Assembly (NCBI GenBank): GCA_964017185.1
Contig: OZ024871.1
Location: forward strand, 60,005,226-60,069,225
DNA length: 64,000 nt
Direction: 5' to 3'
Origin: Rugalucina vietnamica
Taxonomy: Eukaryota; Mollusca; Bivalvia; Lucinida; Lucinidae
The first letter of the stretch is position 1; each line of letters opens with the position of its first letter. The position numbers and the translations under genes were made by a program. Below the pieces are notes generated by a model. It did not search any database. It was not told the origin of the DNA and saw nothing but the letters and a program-made list of their open reading frames with translations. Shown piece after piece: positions 8,607 through 21,715 of this stretch.

Positions 8607-10686
8607 TTTTAGTAGATGTTACCGAACTTCTTTTATGCTGTCAGAAAATTGTCAGAAGCATTCTGACATTTTCTGACATTTATAAATTTATACACATCTG
8701 AAAAAGTTCAACCAATGGGAAGTATTGGACAAAACAACATTAATATACTAGTATACCGGGGTTTTGGAAAGCCAGCTAAAGAAAGTTTGGTTAGCTGAGT
8801 TCCTGTTTTATGCCCCACTCAACAGCTAGTCATATGGAGACGTGAGCTATAGCAAAGCAAGAAATTAGGGATAGCAGAGGATAAATTTTTATATTTTCAA
8901 TTTTCATTTAATGTTTCATTATTTTTGTTTATTTTTTTAAGTTTTTTGGCACTTCTAGTCCATTCATATGAGAAGGTACACGTAGGCAAAGATCAGGAAA
9001 AGGCGCAATCAGAAAAAGATTCCCACTCCAAAAACCGAGGTGGGAAAAAACCAAACTAACAATCGGGTACTTATACCATGAAACATATCGTAAGCCGAAT
9101 GAGCAGCTATTTTCCCAATAGGTGGCCACTCATTCATATGAGGCCCATATAGTCCAAATGTACGGCCGTTATAGTCCAAAAGAAAGTCCCGTATAGCCCA
9201 GTTATGATAGCCAAAGCCCGTATAGTCCATCCATTGGACTATTTGGGACATATCGTACATTGCCGCAATGCCCATATAGTCCACTACGGCCCCTATAGTC
9301 CATTGCCCGCAATCTACGATAATGCCCATATAGTCCACTAAGGCCCCTATAGTCCATTGCCGCAATCTACGAGAAATTGCGCAATATGGTCCATACTATC
9401 TCCCTTTGAATGATTTTACTGTTTCCAAAGGTACTAACCTTTATATTTTACTTACTTCTCTTTAAAGCAGACACCAGTTAAGCATTGTCGTAAGTGCCGG
9501 CACATCTATACTGAAAAATCGAGGATGGCCAGCCGCTTTCGCAAGCGCAAACTTCCCTTCAATACAATGTTTTCGAAAATTCAGAATGACAAGCGAGATT
9601 GACGTCATAAGGGCTAAATGTTGGCAGTAGAATGAAAGTGCGCATAATCAAACAAGGTGTGTTGCAAGCCCCAACGTAAACCGAGATGCACGTGATCTCC
9701 CAGCTGTACCTTAAAACCACTTGAACCGAAACTTTACGAAAATGAAACACAGATAACAAATATACGAAAGTACGATGAGAGAAAGGGGGTCACTACTTTG
9801 ACCTTGACATTATGCCCACTTGAAGGTTCTATTTGTTAATATTGTTCAATGTTTGCTCAATAGTTCCTCGTAGACTCCTAACATAATCATAAAAGGACGT
9901 AGACTGCAGAAAAATGACAACTCTAGCTTTGGGTTTTTTGTTTGTTTTTTCTCTCAGATAGAGCACAAAGAATAGGTTACTATGTAAAAATATATTAAAA
10001 AACTTGCTTGATAAAGCTATCCAGGGTTTGAAATAATAATAATAAAAAAATAAATAAAGATGACCACACTTCCAATTATCGAGATAAAGACGTTTTTACT
10101 ACGTTTGATCAAAACTAGTATTATTTTGATTGGTGACTTGTCTCCCCTGATAAAAGAAGTTCGGTAATAGCAACCAAAAATAGCAACAATTTCCTACGCG
10201 AGGGTTAGCAAAGAGGCAAGATTTCTCTAATCCTAACCCTAACCCAACCAATATACAACACATACATTGCAGACACAAGGTCCTAGCCCTACCCGTTACC
10301 GAGATACAGTTCCTCAAAGTCTCATTCATAAACGTTTTTACTACTTTACCCTTTAAACTGGTTGAACCCTTTCATATGCACATAAATTTATAGATGTCAG
10401 AAAATGTCAGAATGCTTCTGACAATTTTCTGACAGCGTAATAAAAGAAGTTCGGTAACATCTGCTAAAAATAGTAACAATTTCCTACGCGGGGGTTAGCA
10501 AAGAGGCAACATAACCCTAACCCTTACCTAACCCTAACCGAATTACATACAAATATCCTTCCGATTACCTCTACCCATCGGAAAATACCTATTCCCTAAC
10601 CCAAACCAAAACCCTAACCCTAACCCTAACCCTACATCAGATCATAACCAAGGTGGGCAAGTTGCCCATCTTCGCACACCAGCTTA

Positions 10687-10940
10687 TACCCTAACCCTAA
10701 CCCTAACCCTAACCCTACACCCTAACCCTAACCCTAACCCTAACCCTCTTAAACCTAACCCTAACCCTAACCCTAACCCCAACCCCCTAACCCTAACCCT
10801 AACCCTAACCCCCTAACCCCCTAACCCTACCCCTAACCCCTAACCCTAACCCTAACCCCAACCCTAACCCCAACCCCAACCCCAACCGTAACCCTGACCC
10901 TACCCCTGACCCTAACCCTGACCCTAACCCTCACCCTTAC
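10687..10940 (-). repeat. Interstitial telomeric array, unit 3
   Basis: Same CCCTAA block and degenerate right end as unit 1. Confidence 0.95.
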
Positions 10941-11257
10941 TGATATTAAAATATACTGTTTGACGCTAAAATTGACTTCCCTTTGACCCTCGGTGTTGAC
11001 CCTCGGGGTTGGCATATTCGAATTCTTCATCGAAAATGACTTACTACAGAACACAAAATTAACGCTCTAACTCTAACCCTCTTCCAGCTATGCGAAATTC
11101 TGAGTTTGCATGCTTACCATAGGGTTAGGGTTGGGGCTAGGATCAACCTGTGTCAATGTTGTTCTTGCCCAATACTCAGACTACATGTAGGCATAAATAC
11201 GTGTGTGATATGTCCATGCAGTTACCACGTATAGAGGTCGAAAGTTTATAACAGTCG

Positions 11258-12163
11258 CTATTTAACGGTTAACATTTTTTAATAAGCTGGGTAATGTAAT
11301 GGGTTTTATTAAAAGGGGTTATGGTTAGTAAAGGGTTAACCTTTCTGACAAGCTTGGTTATCAAAGGCGTTATGCTGAGTAAATGGTCGAGGGTTAACCT
11401 TTTTCGCTAGTTGGGTTATCAAAGGGTTGATTGTGAGTAAAGGGTTAAGACTTCACCTTTTTGTCTAGCTGGGTTATCAAAAGGTTGATGCTGAGAAAAG
11501 TGTAAATGGTTAACCTATTTGACAAGCTGGGGTTATCAAAAGGGGTAAAGGTAGGTCAAGGGTTAATGCTTAACCTTTTTAGCTAGCTTGGTATTCTGAT
11601 GGGGTTATGACGAGTTAAGGGTTAAGGGTGAGCCTTTTTGACTAGCTGGGTTATCTAAAGGTGTTATCAAATATCAAAAAAGGGTTATGGAAAACAAAGG
11701 GTTAACCTTTTTAACTAGCTTTGTATTTAACGGTTAGGGTGCGAAAAGGGTAGAGGGTTACCCTTTTTGACTAGTTTGGTTATCAAAAGGTGTTATCAAA
11801 AGCGGTTAAGGTTTAAGCTTTTTTCCTAGCTGGGCTATCAAAGGGATTATTGTGAGTAAAGGGTTAAGGGTTGAACTTCTTGACAAGCTGGATAATAGAA
11901 ATGGTTTATGGTAAAGGGTTAAGTGTTAACCCTTTTGACTAGATGGGTTATCAAAAGGGGTTATCAAAAGGGGTAATGGTGAAAGAAAAAAGGGGGTTAA
12001 AGGGTGAACCTTTTCGACTAGCATTGCTATCAAAAGCGATTATGATGAGTAAATGGTTGAGGTTTAACCCTCTTATGGTATGGTAAGTAGAGGGTTAAGG
12101 GTTTATCTTTATGACTAGCTGGGTTATCAAAATGGGTTATCAAAAGGGGCTATGGTGAGTAAA
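11258..12163 (+). repeat. Degenerate minisatellite, unit 3
   Basis: Copy of 1742-2647 with the same internal repeat order. Confidence 0.85.
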
Positions 12164-13199
12164 GGGTTAAGGGTTAGGGTTAGGGTTAGGGTTAGGGTTA
12201 GTGTAAAATGTTGAAATCGAAGTATATTTGAATGTATTTTGCTATCGTCGTCGGTTTATAAATGGTCACTGGTGAGGGTCCCGTACCCGAAATTGCGCAG
12301 TATGGTCCATATTATCTCCCTTTGAATGTTTTTACTGCTTCCAAAGGTACTAACCTTTATATTTTACTTACTTCTCTTGGAAGCAGGCACCAGTACAGCA
12401 TTATCCTAGGTGTAGGCACATCTATATTGAAAAATCGTGGATGGCCACTTGCTGTCAACCGCGCAAACTACCCTCCAATACAATGCTTTCGAAAATTCTG
12501 AATGACAAGCGAGATTGACGACATAAGGGCTACATGTTGCCAGTAGAACGAACATGTTGCCAGTAGAATAACCTTTTTGACTGGCTGGTTTTGTCAAGAG
12601 AGTTCATGTGAGTAAAGAACTAAGGGTAAATGAATTTCACCCGATGGGTAATCAAAAGGGGTTATGGTGAGTAAAGGGTTAAGGGTTAACCCTTTTACAA
12701 GCTTGGATATCAAAAGGGGTTATGGAGAGTAAAGTGTTAAGGGTTAACCTTTGTTCTTATATTTTTAGACAAACACATGTGATTTGACACGAGCCACGTG
12801 TTACATAGAACCAATCAGAAGCCGCACCATAACAGCTGAAGGCGGAGCTCCTCATCTCTCATCCCTCATTTCGTCATTTGTCCCCTACCCTAACCCTAAC
12901 CCTAACCCCTAACCCTAACCCTAACCCTAACCCTAAACGTTTTTTACTACTATACCCTTTAAACTGATGGAACCTTTTCAGATGTAAATAAAATGATAGA
13001 TGTCAGAAAATGTCAGAATGCTTCTGACAGTTTTCTGACAGCGTAATAAAAGAAGTTCGGTAACATCTACTAAAAATAGTAACACTTTCCTACGCGAGGG
13101 TTAGCAAAGAGGCAACATAACCCTAACCCTTACCTAACCCTAACCGAATTACCTACAAATATCCTTCCGAGTACTTGGACTCATCGGAAAATACCTATT

Positions 13200-13357
13200 C
13201 CCTAACTCTAAACCCTTACCCTAACCCTAACCCTTACAATAACCCAACCCTAACCCTAACCCCTAACCCCTAACCCTATCCCTAACCCCTAACCCTAACC
13301 CTAACCCTAACCCTAACCCAAACCCTAACCCTAACCCTAACCCTAACCCTAACCCTA
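13200..13357 (-). repeat. CCCTAA array enclosed by an inverted repeat, unit 3
   Basis: Copy of 3684-3847, one CCCTAA shorter. Confidence 0.93.
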
Positions 13358-15437
13358 TTTTAGTAGATGTTACCGAACTTCTTTTATGCTGTCAGAAAAT
13401 TGTCAGAAGCATTCTGACATTTTCTGACATTTATAAATTTATACACATCTGAAAAAGTTCAACCAATGGGAAGTATTGGACAAAACAACATTAATATACT
13501 AGTATACCGGGGTTTTGGAAAGCCAGCTAAAGAAAGTTTGGTTAGCTGAGTTCCTGTTTTATGCCCCACTCAACAGCTAGTCATATGGAGACGTGAGCTA
13601 TAGCAAAGCAAGAAATTAGGGATAGCAGAGGATAAATTTTTATATTTTCAATTTTCATTTAATGTTTCATTATTTTTGTTTATTTTTTTAAGTTTTTTGG
13701 CACTTCTAGTCCATTCATATGAGAAGGTACACGTAGGCAAAGATCAGGAAAAGGCGCAATCAGAAAAAGATTCCCACTCCAAAAACCGAGGTGGGAAAAA
13801 ACCAAACTAACAATCGGGTACTTATACCATGAAACATATCGTAAGCCGAATGAGCAGCTATTTTCCCAATAGGTGGCCACTCATTCATATGAGGCCCATA
13901 TAGTCCAAATGTACGGCCGTTATAGTCCAAAAGAAAGTCCCGTATAGCCCAGTTATGATAGCCAAAGCCCGTATAGTCCATCCATTGGACTATTTGGGAC
14001 ATATCGTACATTGCCGCAATGCCCATATAGTCCACTACGGCCCCTATAGTCCATTGCCCGCAATCTACGATAATGCCCATATAGTCCACTAAGGCCCCTA
14101 TAGTCCATTGCCGCAATCTACGAGAAATTGCGCAATATGGTCCATACTATCTCCCTTTGAATGATTTTACTGTTTCCAAAGGTACTAACCTTTATATTTT
14201 ACTTACTTCTCTTTAAAGCAGACACCAGTTAAGCATTGTCGTAAGTGCCGGCACATCTATACTGAAAAATCGAGGATGGCCAGCCGCTTTCGCAAGCGCA
14301 AACTTCCCTTCAATACAATGTTTTCGAAAATTCAGAATGACAAGCGAGATTGACGTCATAAGGGCTAAATGTTGGCAGTAGAATGAAAGTGCGCATAATC
14401 AAACAAGGTGTGTTGCAAGCCCCAACGTAAACCGAGATGCACGTGATCTCCCAGCTGTACCTTAAAACCACTTGAACCGAAACTTTACGAAAATGAAACA
14501 CAGATAACAAATATACGAAAGTACGATGAGAGGAAGGGGGTCACTACTTTGACCTTGACATTATGCCCACTTGAAGGTTCTATTTGTTAATATTGTTCAA
14601 TGTTTGCTCAATAGTTCCTCGTAGACTCCTAACATAATCATAAAAGGACGTAGACTGCAGAAAAATGACAACTCTAGCTTTGGGTTTTTTGTTTGTTTTT
14701 TCTCTCAGATAGAGCACAAAGAATAGGTTACTATGTAAAAATATATTAAAAAACTTGCTTGATAAAGCTATCCAGGGTTTGAAATAATAATAATAAAAAA
14801 ATAAATAAAGATGACCACACTTCCAATTATCGAGATAAAGACGTTTTTACTACGTTTGATCAAAACTAGTATTATTTTGATTGGTGACTTGTCTCCCCTG
14901 ATAAAAGAAGTTCGGTAATAGCAACCAAAAATAGCAACAATTTCCTACGCGAGGGTTAGCAAAGAGGCAAGATTTCTCTAATCCTAACCCTAACCCAACC
15001 AATATACAACACATACATTGCAGACACAAGGTCCTAGCCCTACCCGTTACCGAGATACAGTTCCTCAAAGTCTCATTCATAAACGTTTTTACTACTTTAC
15101 CCTTTAAACTGGTTGAACCCTTTCATATGCACATAAATTTATAGATGTCAGAAAATGTCAGAATGCTTCTGACAATTTTCTGACAGCGTAATAAAAGAAG
15201 TTCGGTAACATCTGCTAAAAATAGTAACAATTTCCTACGCGGGGGTTAGCAAAGAGGCAACATAACCCTAACCCTTACCTAACCCTAACCGAATTACATA
15301 CAAATATCCTTCCGATTACCTCTACCCATCGGAAAATACCTATTCCCTAACCCAAACCAAAACCCTAACCCTAACCCTAACCCTACATCAGATCATAACC
15401 AAGGTGGGCAAGTTGCCCATCTTCGCACACCAGCTTA

Positions 15438-15691
15438 TACCCTAACCCTAACCCTAACCCTAACCCTACACCCTAACCCTAACCCTAACCCTAACCCTCT
15501 TAAACCTAACCCTAACCCTAACCCTAACCCCAACCCCCTAACCCTAACCCTAACCCTAACCCCCTAACCCCCTAACCCTACCCCTAACCCCTAACCCTAA
15601 CCCTAACCCCAACCCTAACCCCAACCCCAACCCCAACCGTAACCCTGACCCTACCCCTGACCCTAACCCTGACCCTAACCCTCACCCTTAC
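15438..15691 (-). repeat. Interstitial telomeric array, unit 4
   Basis: Same CCCTAA block and degenerate right end as unit 1. Confidence 0.95.
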
Positions 15692-16008
15692 TGATATTAA
15701 AATATACTGTTTGACGCTAAAATTGACTTCCCTTTGACCCTCGGTGTTGACCCTCGGGGTTGGCATATTCGAATTCTTCATCGAAAATGACTTACTACAG
15801 AACACAAAATTAACGCTCTAACTCTAACCCTCTTCCAGCTATGCGAAATTCTGAGTTTGCATGCTTACCATAGGGTTAGGGTTGGGGCTAGGATCAACCT
15901 GTGTCAATGTTGTTCTTGCCCAATACTCAGACTACATGTAGGCATAAATACGTGTGTGATATGTCCATGCAGTTACCACGTATAGAGGTCGAAAGTTTAT
16001 AACAGTCG

Positions 16009-16914
16009 CTATTTAACGGTTAACATTTTTTAATAAGCTGGGTAATGTAATGGGTTTTATTAAAAGGGGTTATGGTTAGTAAAGGGTTAACCTTTCTGAC
16101 AAGCTTGGTTATCAAAGGCGTTATGCTGAGTAAATGGTCGAGGGTTAACCTTTTTCGCTAGTTGGGTTATCAAAGGGTTGATTGTGAGTAAAGGGTTAAG
16201 ACTTCACCTTTTTGTCTAGCTGGGTTATCAAAAGGTTGATGCTGAGAAAAGTGTAAATGGTTAACCTATTTGACAAGCTGGGGTTATCAAAAGGGGTAAA
16301 GGTAGGTCAAGGGTTAATGCTTAACCTTTTTAGCTAGCTTGGTATTCTGATGGGGTTATGACGAGTTAAGGGTTAAGGGTGAGCCTTTTTGACTAGCTGG
16401 GTTATCTAAAGGTGTTATCAAATATCAAAAAAGGGTTATGGAAAACAAAGGGTTAACCTTTTTAACTAGCTTTGTATTTAACGGTTAGGGTGCGAAAAGG
16501 GTAGAGGGTTACCCTTTTTGACTAGTTTGGTTATCAAAAGGTGTTATCAAAAGCGGTTAAGGTTTAAGCTTTTTTCCTAGCTGGGCTATCAAAGGGATTA
16601 TTGTGAGTAAAGGGTTAAGGGTTGAACTTCTTGACAAGCTGGATAATAGAAATGGTTTATGGTAAAGGGTTAAGTGTTAACCCTTTTGACTAGATGGGTT
16701 ATCAAAAGGGGTTATCAAAAGGGGTAATGGTGAAAGAAAAAAGGGGGTTAAAGGGTGAACCTTTTCGACTAGCATTGCTATCAAAAGCGATTATGATGAG
16801 TAAATGGTTGAGGTTTAACCCTCTTATGGTATGGTAAGTAGAGGGTTAAGGGTTTATCTTTATGACTAGCTGGGTTATCAAAATGGGTTATCAAAAGGGG
16901 CTATGGTGAGTAAA
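16009..16914 (+). repeat. Degenerate minisatellite, unit 4
   Basis: Copy of 1742-2647 with the same internal repeat order. Confidence 0.85.
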
Positions 16915-17950
16915 GGGTTAAGGGTTAGGGTTAGGGTTAGGGTTAGGGTTAGTGTAAAATGTTGAAATCGAAGTATATTTGAATGTATTTTGCTATCGTC
17001 GTCGGTTTATAAATGGTCACTGGTGAGGGTCCCGTACCCGAAATTGCGCAGTATGGTCCATATTATCTCCCTTTGAATGTTTTTACTGCTTCCAAAGGTA
17101 CTAACCTTTATATTTTACTTACTTCTCTTGGAAGCAGGCACCAGTACAGCATTATCCTAGGTGTAGGCACATCTATATTGAAAAATCGTGGATGGCCACT
17201 TGCTGTCAACCGCGCAAACTACCCTCCAATACAATGCTTTCGAAAATTCTGAATGACAAGCGAGATTGACGACATAAGGGCTACATGTTGCCAGTAGAAC
17301 GAACATGTTGCCAGTAGAATAACCTTTTTGACTGGCTGGTTTTGTCAAGAGAGTTCATGTGAGTAAAGAACTAAGGGTAAATGAATTTCACCCGATGGGT
17401 AATCAAAAGGGGTTATGGTGAGTAAAGGGTTAAGGGTTAACCCTTTTACAAGCTTGGATATCAAAAGGGGTTATGGAGAGTAAAGTGTTAAGGGTTAACC
17501 TTTGTTCTTATATTTTTAGACAAACACATGTGATTTGACACGAGCCACGTGTTACATAGAACCAATCAGAAGCCGCACCATAACAGCTGAAGGCGGAGCT
17601 CCTCATCTCTCATCCCTCATTTCGTCATTTGTCCCCTACCCTAACCCTAACCCTAACCCCTAACCCTAACCCTAACCCTAACCCTAAACGTTTTTTACTA
17701 CTATACCCTTTAAACTGATGGAACCTTTTCAGATGTAAATAAAATGATAGATGTCAGAAAATGTCAGAATGCTTCTGACAGTTTTCTGACAGCGTAATAA
17801 AAGAAGTTCGGTAACATCTACTAAAAATAGTAACACTTTCCTACGCGAGGGTTAGCAAAGAGGCAACATAACCCTAACCCTTACCTAACCCTAACCGAAT
17901 TACCTACAAATATCCTTCCGAGTACTTGGACTCATCGGAAAATACCTATT

Positions 17951-18108
17951 CCCTAACTCTAAACCCTTACCCTAACCCTAACCCTTACAATAACCCAACC
18001 CTAACCCTAACCCCTAACCCCTAACCCTATCCCTAACCCCTAACCCTAACCCTAACCCTAACCCTAACCCAAACCCTAACCCTAACCCTAACCCTAACCC
18101 TAACCCTA
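17951..18108 (-). repeat. CCCTAA array enclosed by an inverted repeat, unit 4
   Basis: Copy of 3684-3847, one CCCTAA shorter. Confidence 0.93.
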
Positions 18109-20188
18109 TTTTAGTAGATGTTACCGAACTTCTTTTATGCTGTCAGAAAATTGTCAGAAGCATTCTGACATTTTCTGACATTTATAAATTTATACACATC
18201 TGAAAAAGTTCAACCAATGGGAAGTATTGGACAAAACAACATTAATATACTAGTATACCGGGGTTTTGGAAAGCCAGCTAAAGAAAGTTTGGTTAGCTGA
18301 GTTCCTGTTTTATGCCCCACTCAACAGCTAGTCATATGGAGACGTGAGCTATAGCAAAGCAAGAAATTAGGGATAGCAGAGGATAAATTTTTATATTTTC
18401 AATTTTCATTTAATGTTTCATTATTTTTGTTTATTTTTTTAAGTTTTTTGGCACTTCTAGTCCATTCATATGAGAAGGTACACGTAGGCAAAGATCAGGA
18501 AAAGGCGCAATCAGAAAAAGATTCCCACTCCAAAAACCGAGGTGGGAAAAAACCAAACTAACAATCGGGTACTTATACCATGAAACATATCGTAAGCCGA
18601 ATGAGCAGCTATTTTCCCAATAGGTGGCCACTCATTCATATGAGGCCCATATAGTCCAAATGTACGGCCGTTATAGTCCAAAAGAAAGTCCCGTATAGCC
18701 CAGTTATGATAGCCAAAGCCCGTATAGTCCATCCATTGGACTATTTGGGACATATCGTACATTGCCGCAATGCCCATATAGTCCACTACGGCCCCTATAG
18801 TCCATTGCCCGCAATCTACGATAATGCCCATATAGTCCACTAAGGCCCCTATAGTCCATTGCCGCAATCTACGAGAAATTGCGCAATATGGTCCATACTA
18901 TCTCCCTTTGAATGATTTTACTGTTTCCAAAGGTACTAACCTTTATATTTTACTTACTTCTCTTTAAAGCAGACACCAGTTAAGCATTGTCGTAAGTGCC
19001 GGCACATCTATACTGAAAAATCGAGGATGGCCAGCCGCTTTCGCAAGCGCAAACTTCCCTTCAATACAATGTTTTCGAAAATTCAGAATGACAAGCGAGA
19101 TTGACGTCATAAGGGCTAAATGTTGGCAGTAGAATGAAAGTGCGCATAATCAAACAAGGTGTGTTGCAAGCCCCAACGTAAACCGAGATGCACGTGATCT
19201 CCCAGCTGTACCTTAAAACCACTTGAACCGAAACTTTACGAAAATGAAACACAGATAACAAATATACGAAAGTACGATGAGAGAAAGGGGGTCACTACTT
19301 TGACCTTGACATTATGCCCACTTGAAGGTTCTATTTGTTAATATTGTTCAATGTTTGCTCAATAGTTCCTCGTAGACTCCTAACATAATCATAAAAGGAC
19401 GTAGACTGCAGAAAAATGACAACTCTAGCTTTGGGTTTTTTGTTTGTTTTTTCTCTCAGATAGAGCACAAAGAATAGGTTACTATGTAAAAATATATTAA
19501 AAAACTTGCTTGATAAAGCTATCCAGGGTTTGAAATAATAATAATAAAAAAATAAATAAAGATGACCACACTTCCAATTATCGAGATAAAGACGTTTTTA
19601 CTACGTTTGATCAAAACTAGTATTATTTTGATTGGTGACTTGTCTCCCCTGATAAAAGAAGTTCGGTAATAGCAACCAAAAATAGCAACAATTTCCTACG
19701 CGAGGGTTAGCAAAGAGGCAAGATTTCTCTAATCCTAACCCTAACCCAACCAATATACAACACATACATTGCAGACACAAGGTCCTAGCCCTACCCGTTA
19801 CCGAGATACAGTTCCTCAAAGTCTCATTCATAAACGTTTTTACTACTTTACCCTTTAAACTGGTTGAACCCTTTCATATGCACATAAATTTATAGATGTC
19901 AGAAAATGTCAGAATGCTTCTGACAATTTTCTGACAGCGTAATAAAAGAAGTTCGGTAACATCTGCTAAAAATAGTAACAATTTCCTACGCGGGGGTTAG
20001 CAAAGAGGCAACATAACCCTAACCCTTACCTAACCCTAACCGAATTACATACAAATATCCTTCCGATTACCTCTACCCATCGGAAAATACCTATTCCCTA
20101 ACCCAAACCAAAACCCTAACCCTAACCCTAACCCTACATCAGATCATAACCAAGGTGGGCAAGTTGCCCATCTTCGCACACCAGCTTA

Positions 20189-20442
20189 TACCCTAACCCT
20201 AACCCTAACCCTAACCCTACACCCTAACCCTAACCCTAACCCTAACCCTCTTAAACCTAACCCTAACCCTAACCCTAACCCCAACCCCCTAACCCTAACC
20301 CTAACCCTAACCCCCTAACCCCCTAACCCTACCCCTAACCCCTAACCCTAACCCTAACCCCAACCCTAACCCCAACCCCAACCCCAACCGTAACCCTGAC
20401 CCTACCCCTGACCCTAACCCTGACCCTAACCCTCACCCTTAC
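20189..20442 (-). repeat. Interstitial telomeric array, unit 5
   Basis: Same CCCTAA block and degenerate right end as unit 1. Confidence 0.95.
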
Positions 20443-20759
20443 TGATATTAAAATATACTGTTTGACGCTAAAATTGACTTCCCTTTGACCCTCGGTGTTG
20501 ACCCTCGGGGTTGGCATATTCGAATTCTTCATCGAAAATGACTTACTACAGAACACAAAATTAACGCTCTAACTCTAACCCTCTTCCAGCTATGCGAAAT
20601 TCTGAGTTTGCATGCTTACCATAGGGTTAGGGTTGGGGCTAGGATCAACCTGTGTCAATGTTGTTCTTGCCCAATACTCAGACTACATGTAGGCATAAAT
20701 ACGTGTGTGATATGTCCATGCAGTTACCACGTATAGAGGTCGAAAGTTTATAACAGTCG

Positions 20760-21440
20760 CTATTTAACGGTTAACATTTTTTAATAAGCTGGGTAATGTA
20801 ATGGGTTTTATTAAAAGGGGTTATGGTTAGTAAAGGGTTAACCTTTCTGACAAGCTTGGTTATCAAAGGCGTTATGCTGAGTAAATGGTCGAGGGTTAAC
20901 CTTTTTCGCTAGTTGGGTTATCAAAGGGTTGATTGTGAGTAAAGGGTTAAGACTTCACCTTTTTGTCTAGCTGGGTTATCAAAAGGTTGATGCTGAGAAA
21001 AGTGTAAATGGTTAACCTATTTGACAAGCTGGGGTTATCAAAAGGGGTAAAGGTAGGTCAAGGGTTAATGCTTAACCTTTTTAGCTAGCTTGGTATTCTG
21101 ATGGGGTTATGACGAGTTAAGGGTTAAGGGTGAGCCTTTTTGACTAGCTGGGTTATCTAAAGGTGTTATCAAATATCAAAAAAGGGTTATGGAAAACAAA
21201 GGGTTAACCTTTTTAACTAGCTTTGTATTTAACGGTTAGGGTGCGAAAAGGGTAGAGGGTTACCCTTTTTGACTAGTTTGGTTATCAAAAGGTGTTATCA
21301 AAAGCGGTTAAGGTTTAAGCTTTTTTCCTAGCTGGGCTATCAAAGGGATTATTGTGAGTAAAGGGTTAAGGGTTGAACTTCTTGACAAGCTGGATAATAG
21401 AAATGGTTTATGGTAAAGGGTTAAGTGTTAACCCTTTTGA
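20760..21440 (+). repeat. Degenerate minisatellite, unit 5 (cut)
   Basis: Left part of the minisatellite block; ends at the run of N. Confidence 0.85.
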
Positions 21441-21640
21441 NNNNNNNNNNNNNNNNNNNNNNNNNNNNNNNNNNNNNNNNNNNNNNNNNNNNNNNNNNNN
21501 NNNNNNNNNNNNNNNNNNNNNNNNNNNNNNNNNNNNNNNNNNNNNNNNNNNNNNNNNNNNNNNNNNNNNNNNNNNNNNNNNNNNNNNNNNNNNNNNNNNN
21601 NNNNNNNNNNNNNNNNNNNNNNNNNNNNNNNNNNNNNNNN
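21441..21640. other. Assembly gap (200 N)
   Basis: Exactly 200 N separate the 4.75 kb array from an unrelated satellite. The round number suggests a placeholder rather than a measured gap. Frames translated through it are artefacts. Confidence 0.99.
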
Positions 21641-21663
21641 AAAAAAAAAAAATATTTTATTTA
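21641..21663. other. Poly-A at the right edge of the gap
   Basis: A run of 12 A followed by TATTTTATTTA immediately after the N run. It may be part of a satellite spacer or an end of read at low-complexity sequence. Confidence 0.5.
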
Positions 21664-21715
21664 CCTAGGTGGGGGTGAAGCTGTCCAGGGCGGTTTATCT
21701 TGCCCCCCGCCTAGG
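21664..21715 (+). repeat. Hairpin core, family 1 exemplar
   Basis: The ends CCTAGGTGGGGG and CCCCCCGCCTAGG pair over about 12 bp (one G:T-type mismatch), leaving a loop of about 27 nt containing CTGTCCAGGGCGGTTTATC. Read on the minus strand, the loop matches that of family 2. Confidence 0.85.

Larger units (their letters stand above)
4758..9516 (+). repeat. Macrosatellite unit 2 (4759 bp)
   Basis: Near-identical direct copy of unit 1. It is 8 bp longer than the 4751 bp form because of one extra CCCCCTAA inside its first telomeric block (around 6050-6070), and it lacks unit 1's extra CCCTAA. At 5023 it has G where units 1, 3 and 5 have A. Positions correspond to unit 1 plus 4757 before that insertion, plus 4765 after it, and plus 4759 beyond the last telomeric block. 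Confidence 0.95.
9517..14267 (+). repeat. Macrosatellite unit 3 (4751 bp)
   Basis: Direct copy with the basic length of 4751 bp, lacking both telomeric-repeat length variants seen in units 1 and 2. It has A at 9782, like units 1 and 5. Add 9516 to unit 1 coordinates up to the last telomeric block and 9510 after it. Confidence 0.95.
14268..19018 (+). repeat. Macrosatellite unit 4 (4751 bp)
   Basis: Direct copy, same length as unit 3. It carries G at 14533, the state of unit 2. Add 14267 to unit 1 coordinates up to the last telomeric block and 14261 after it. Confidence 0.95.
19019..21440 (+). repeat. Macrosatellite unit 5, cut by assembly gap
   Basis: Fifth direct copy, identical in layout to the first half of the other units. 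It stops inside the degenerate minisatellite at the run of N. It has A at 19284, the state of units 1 and 3. Whether the array continues inside the gap cannot be seen. Confidence 0.93.
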
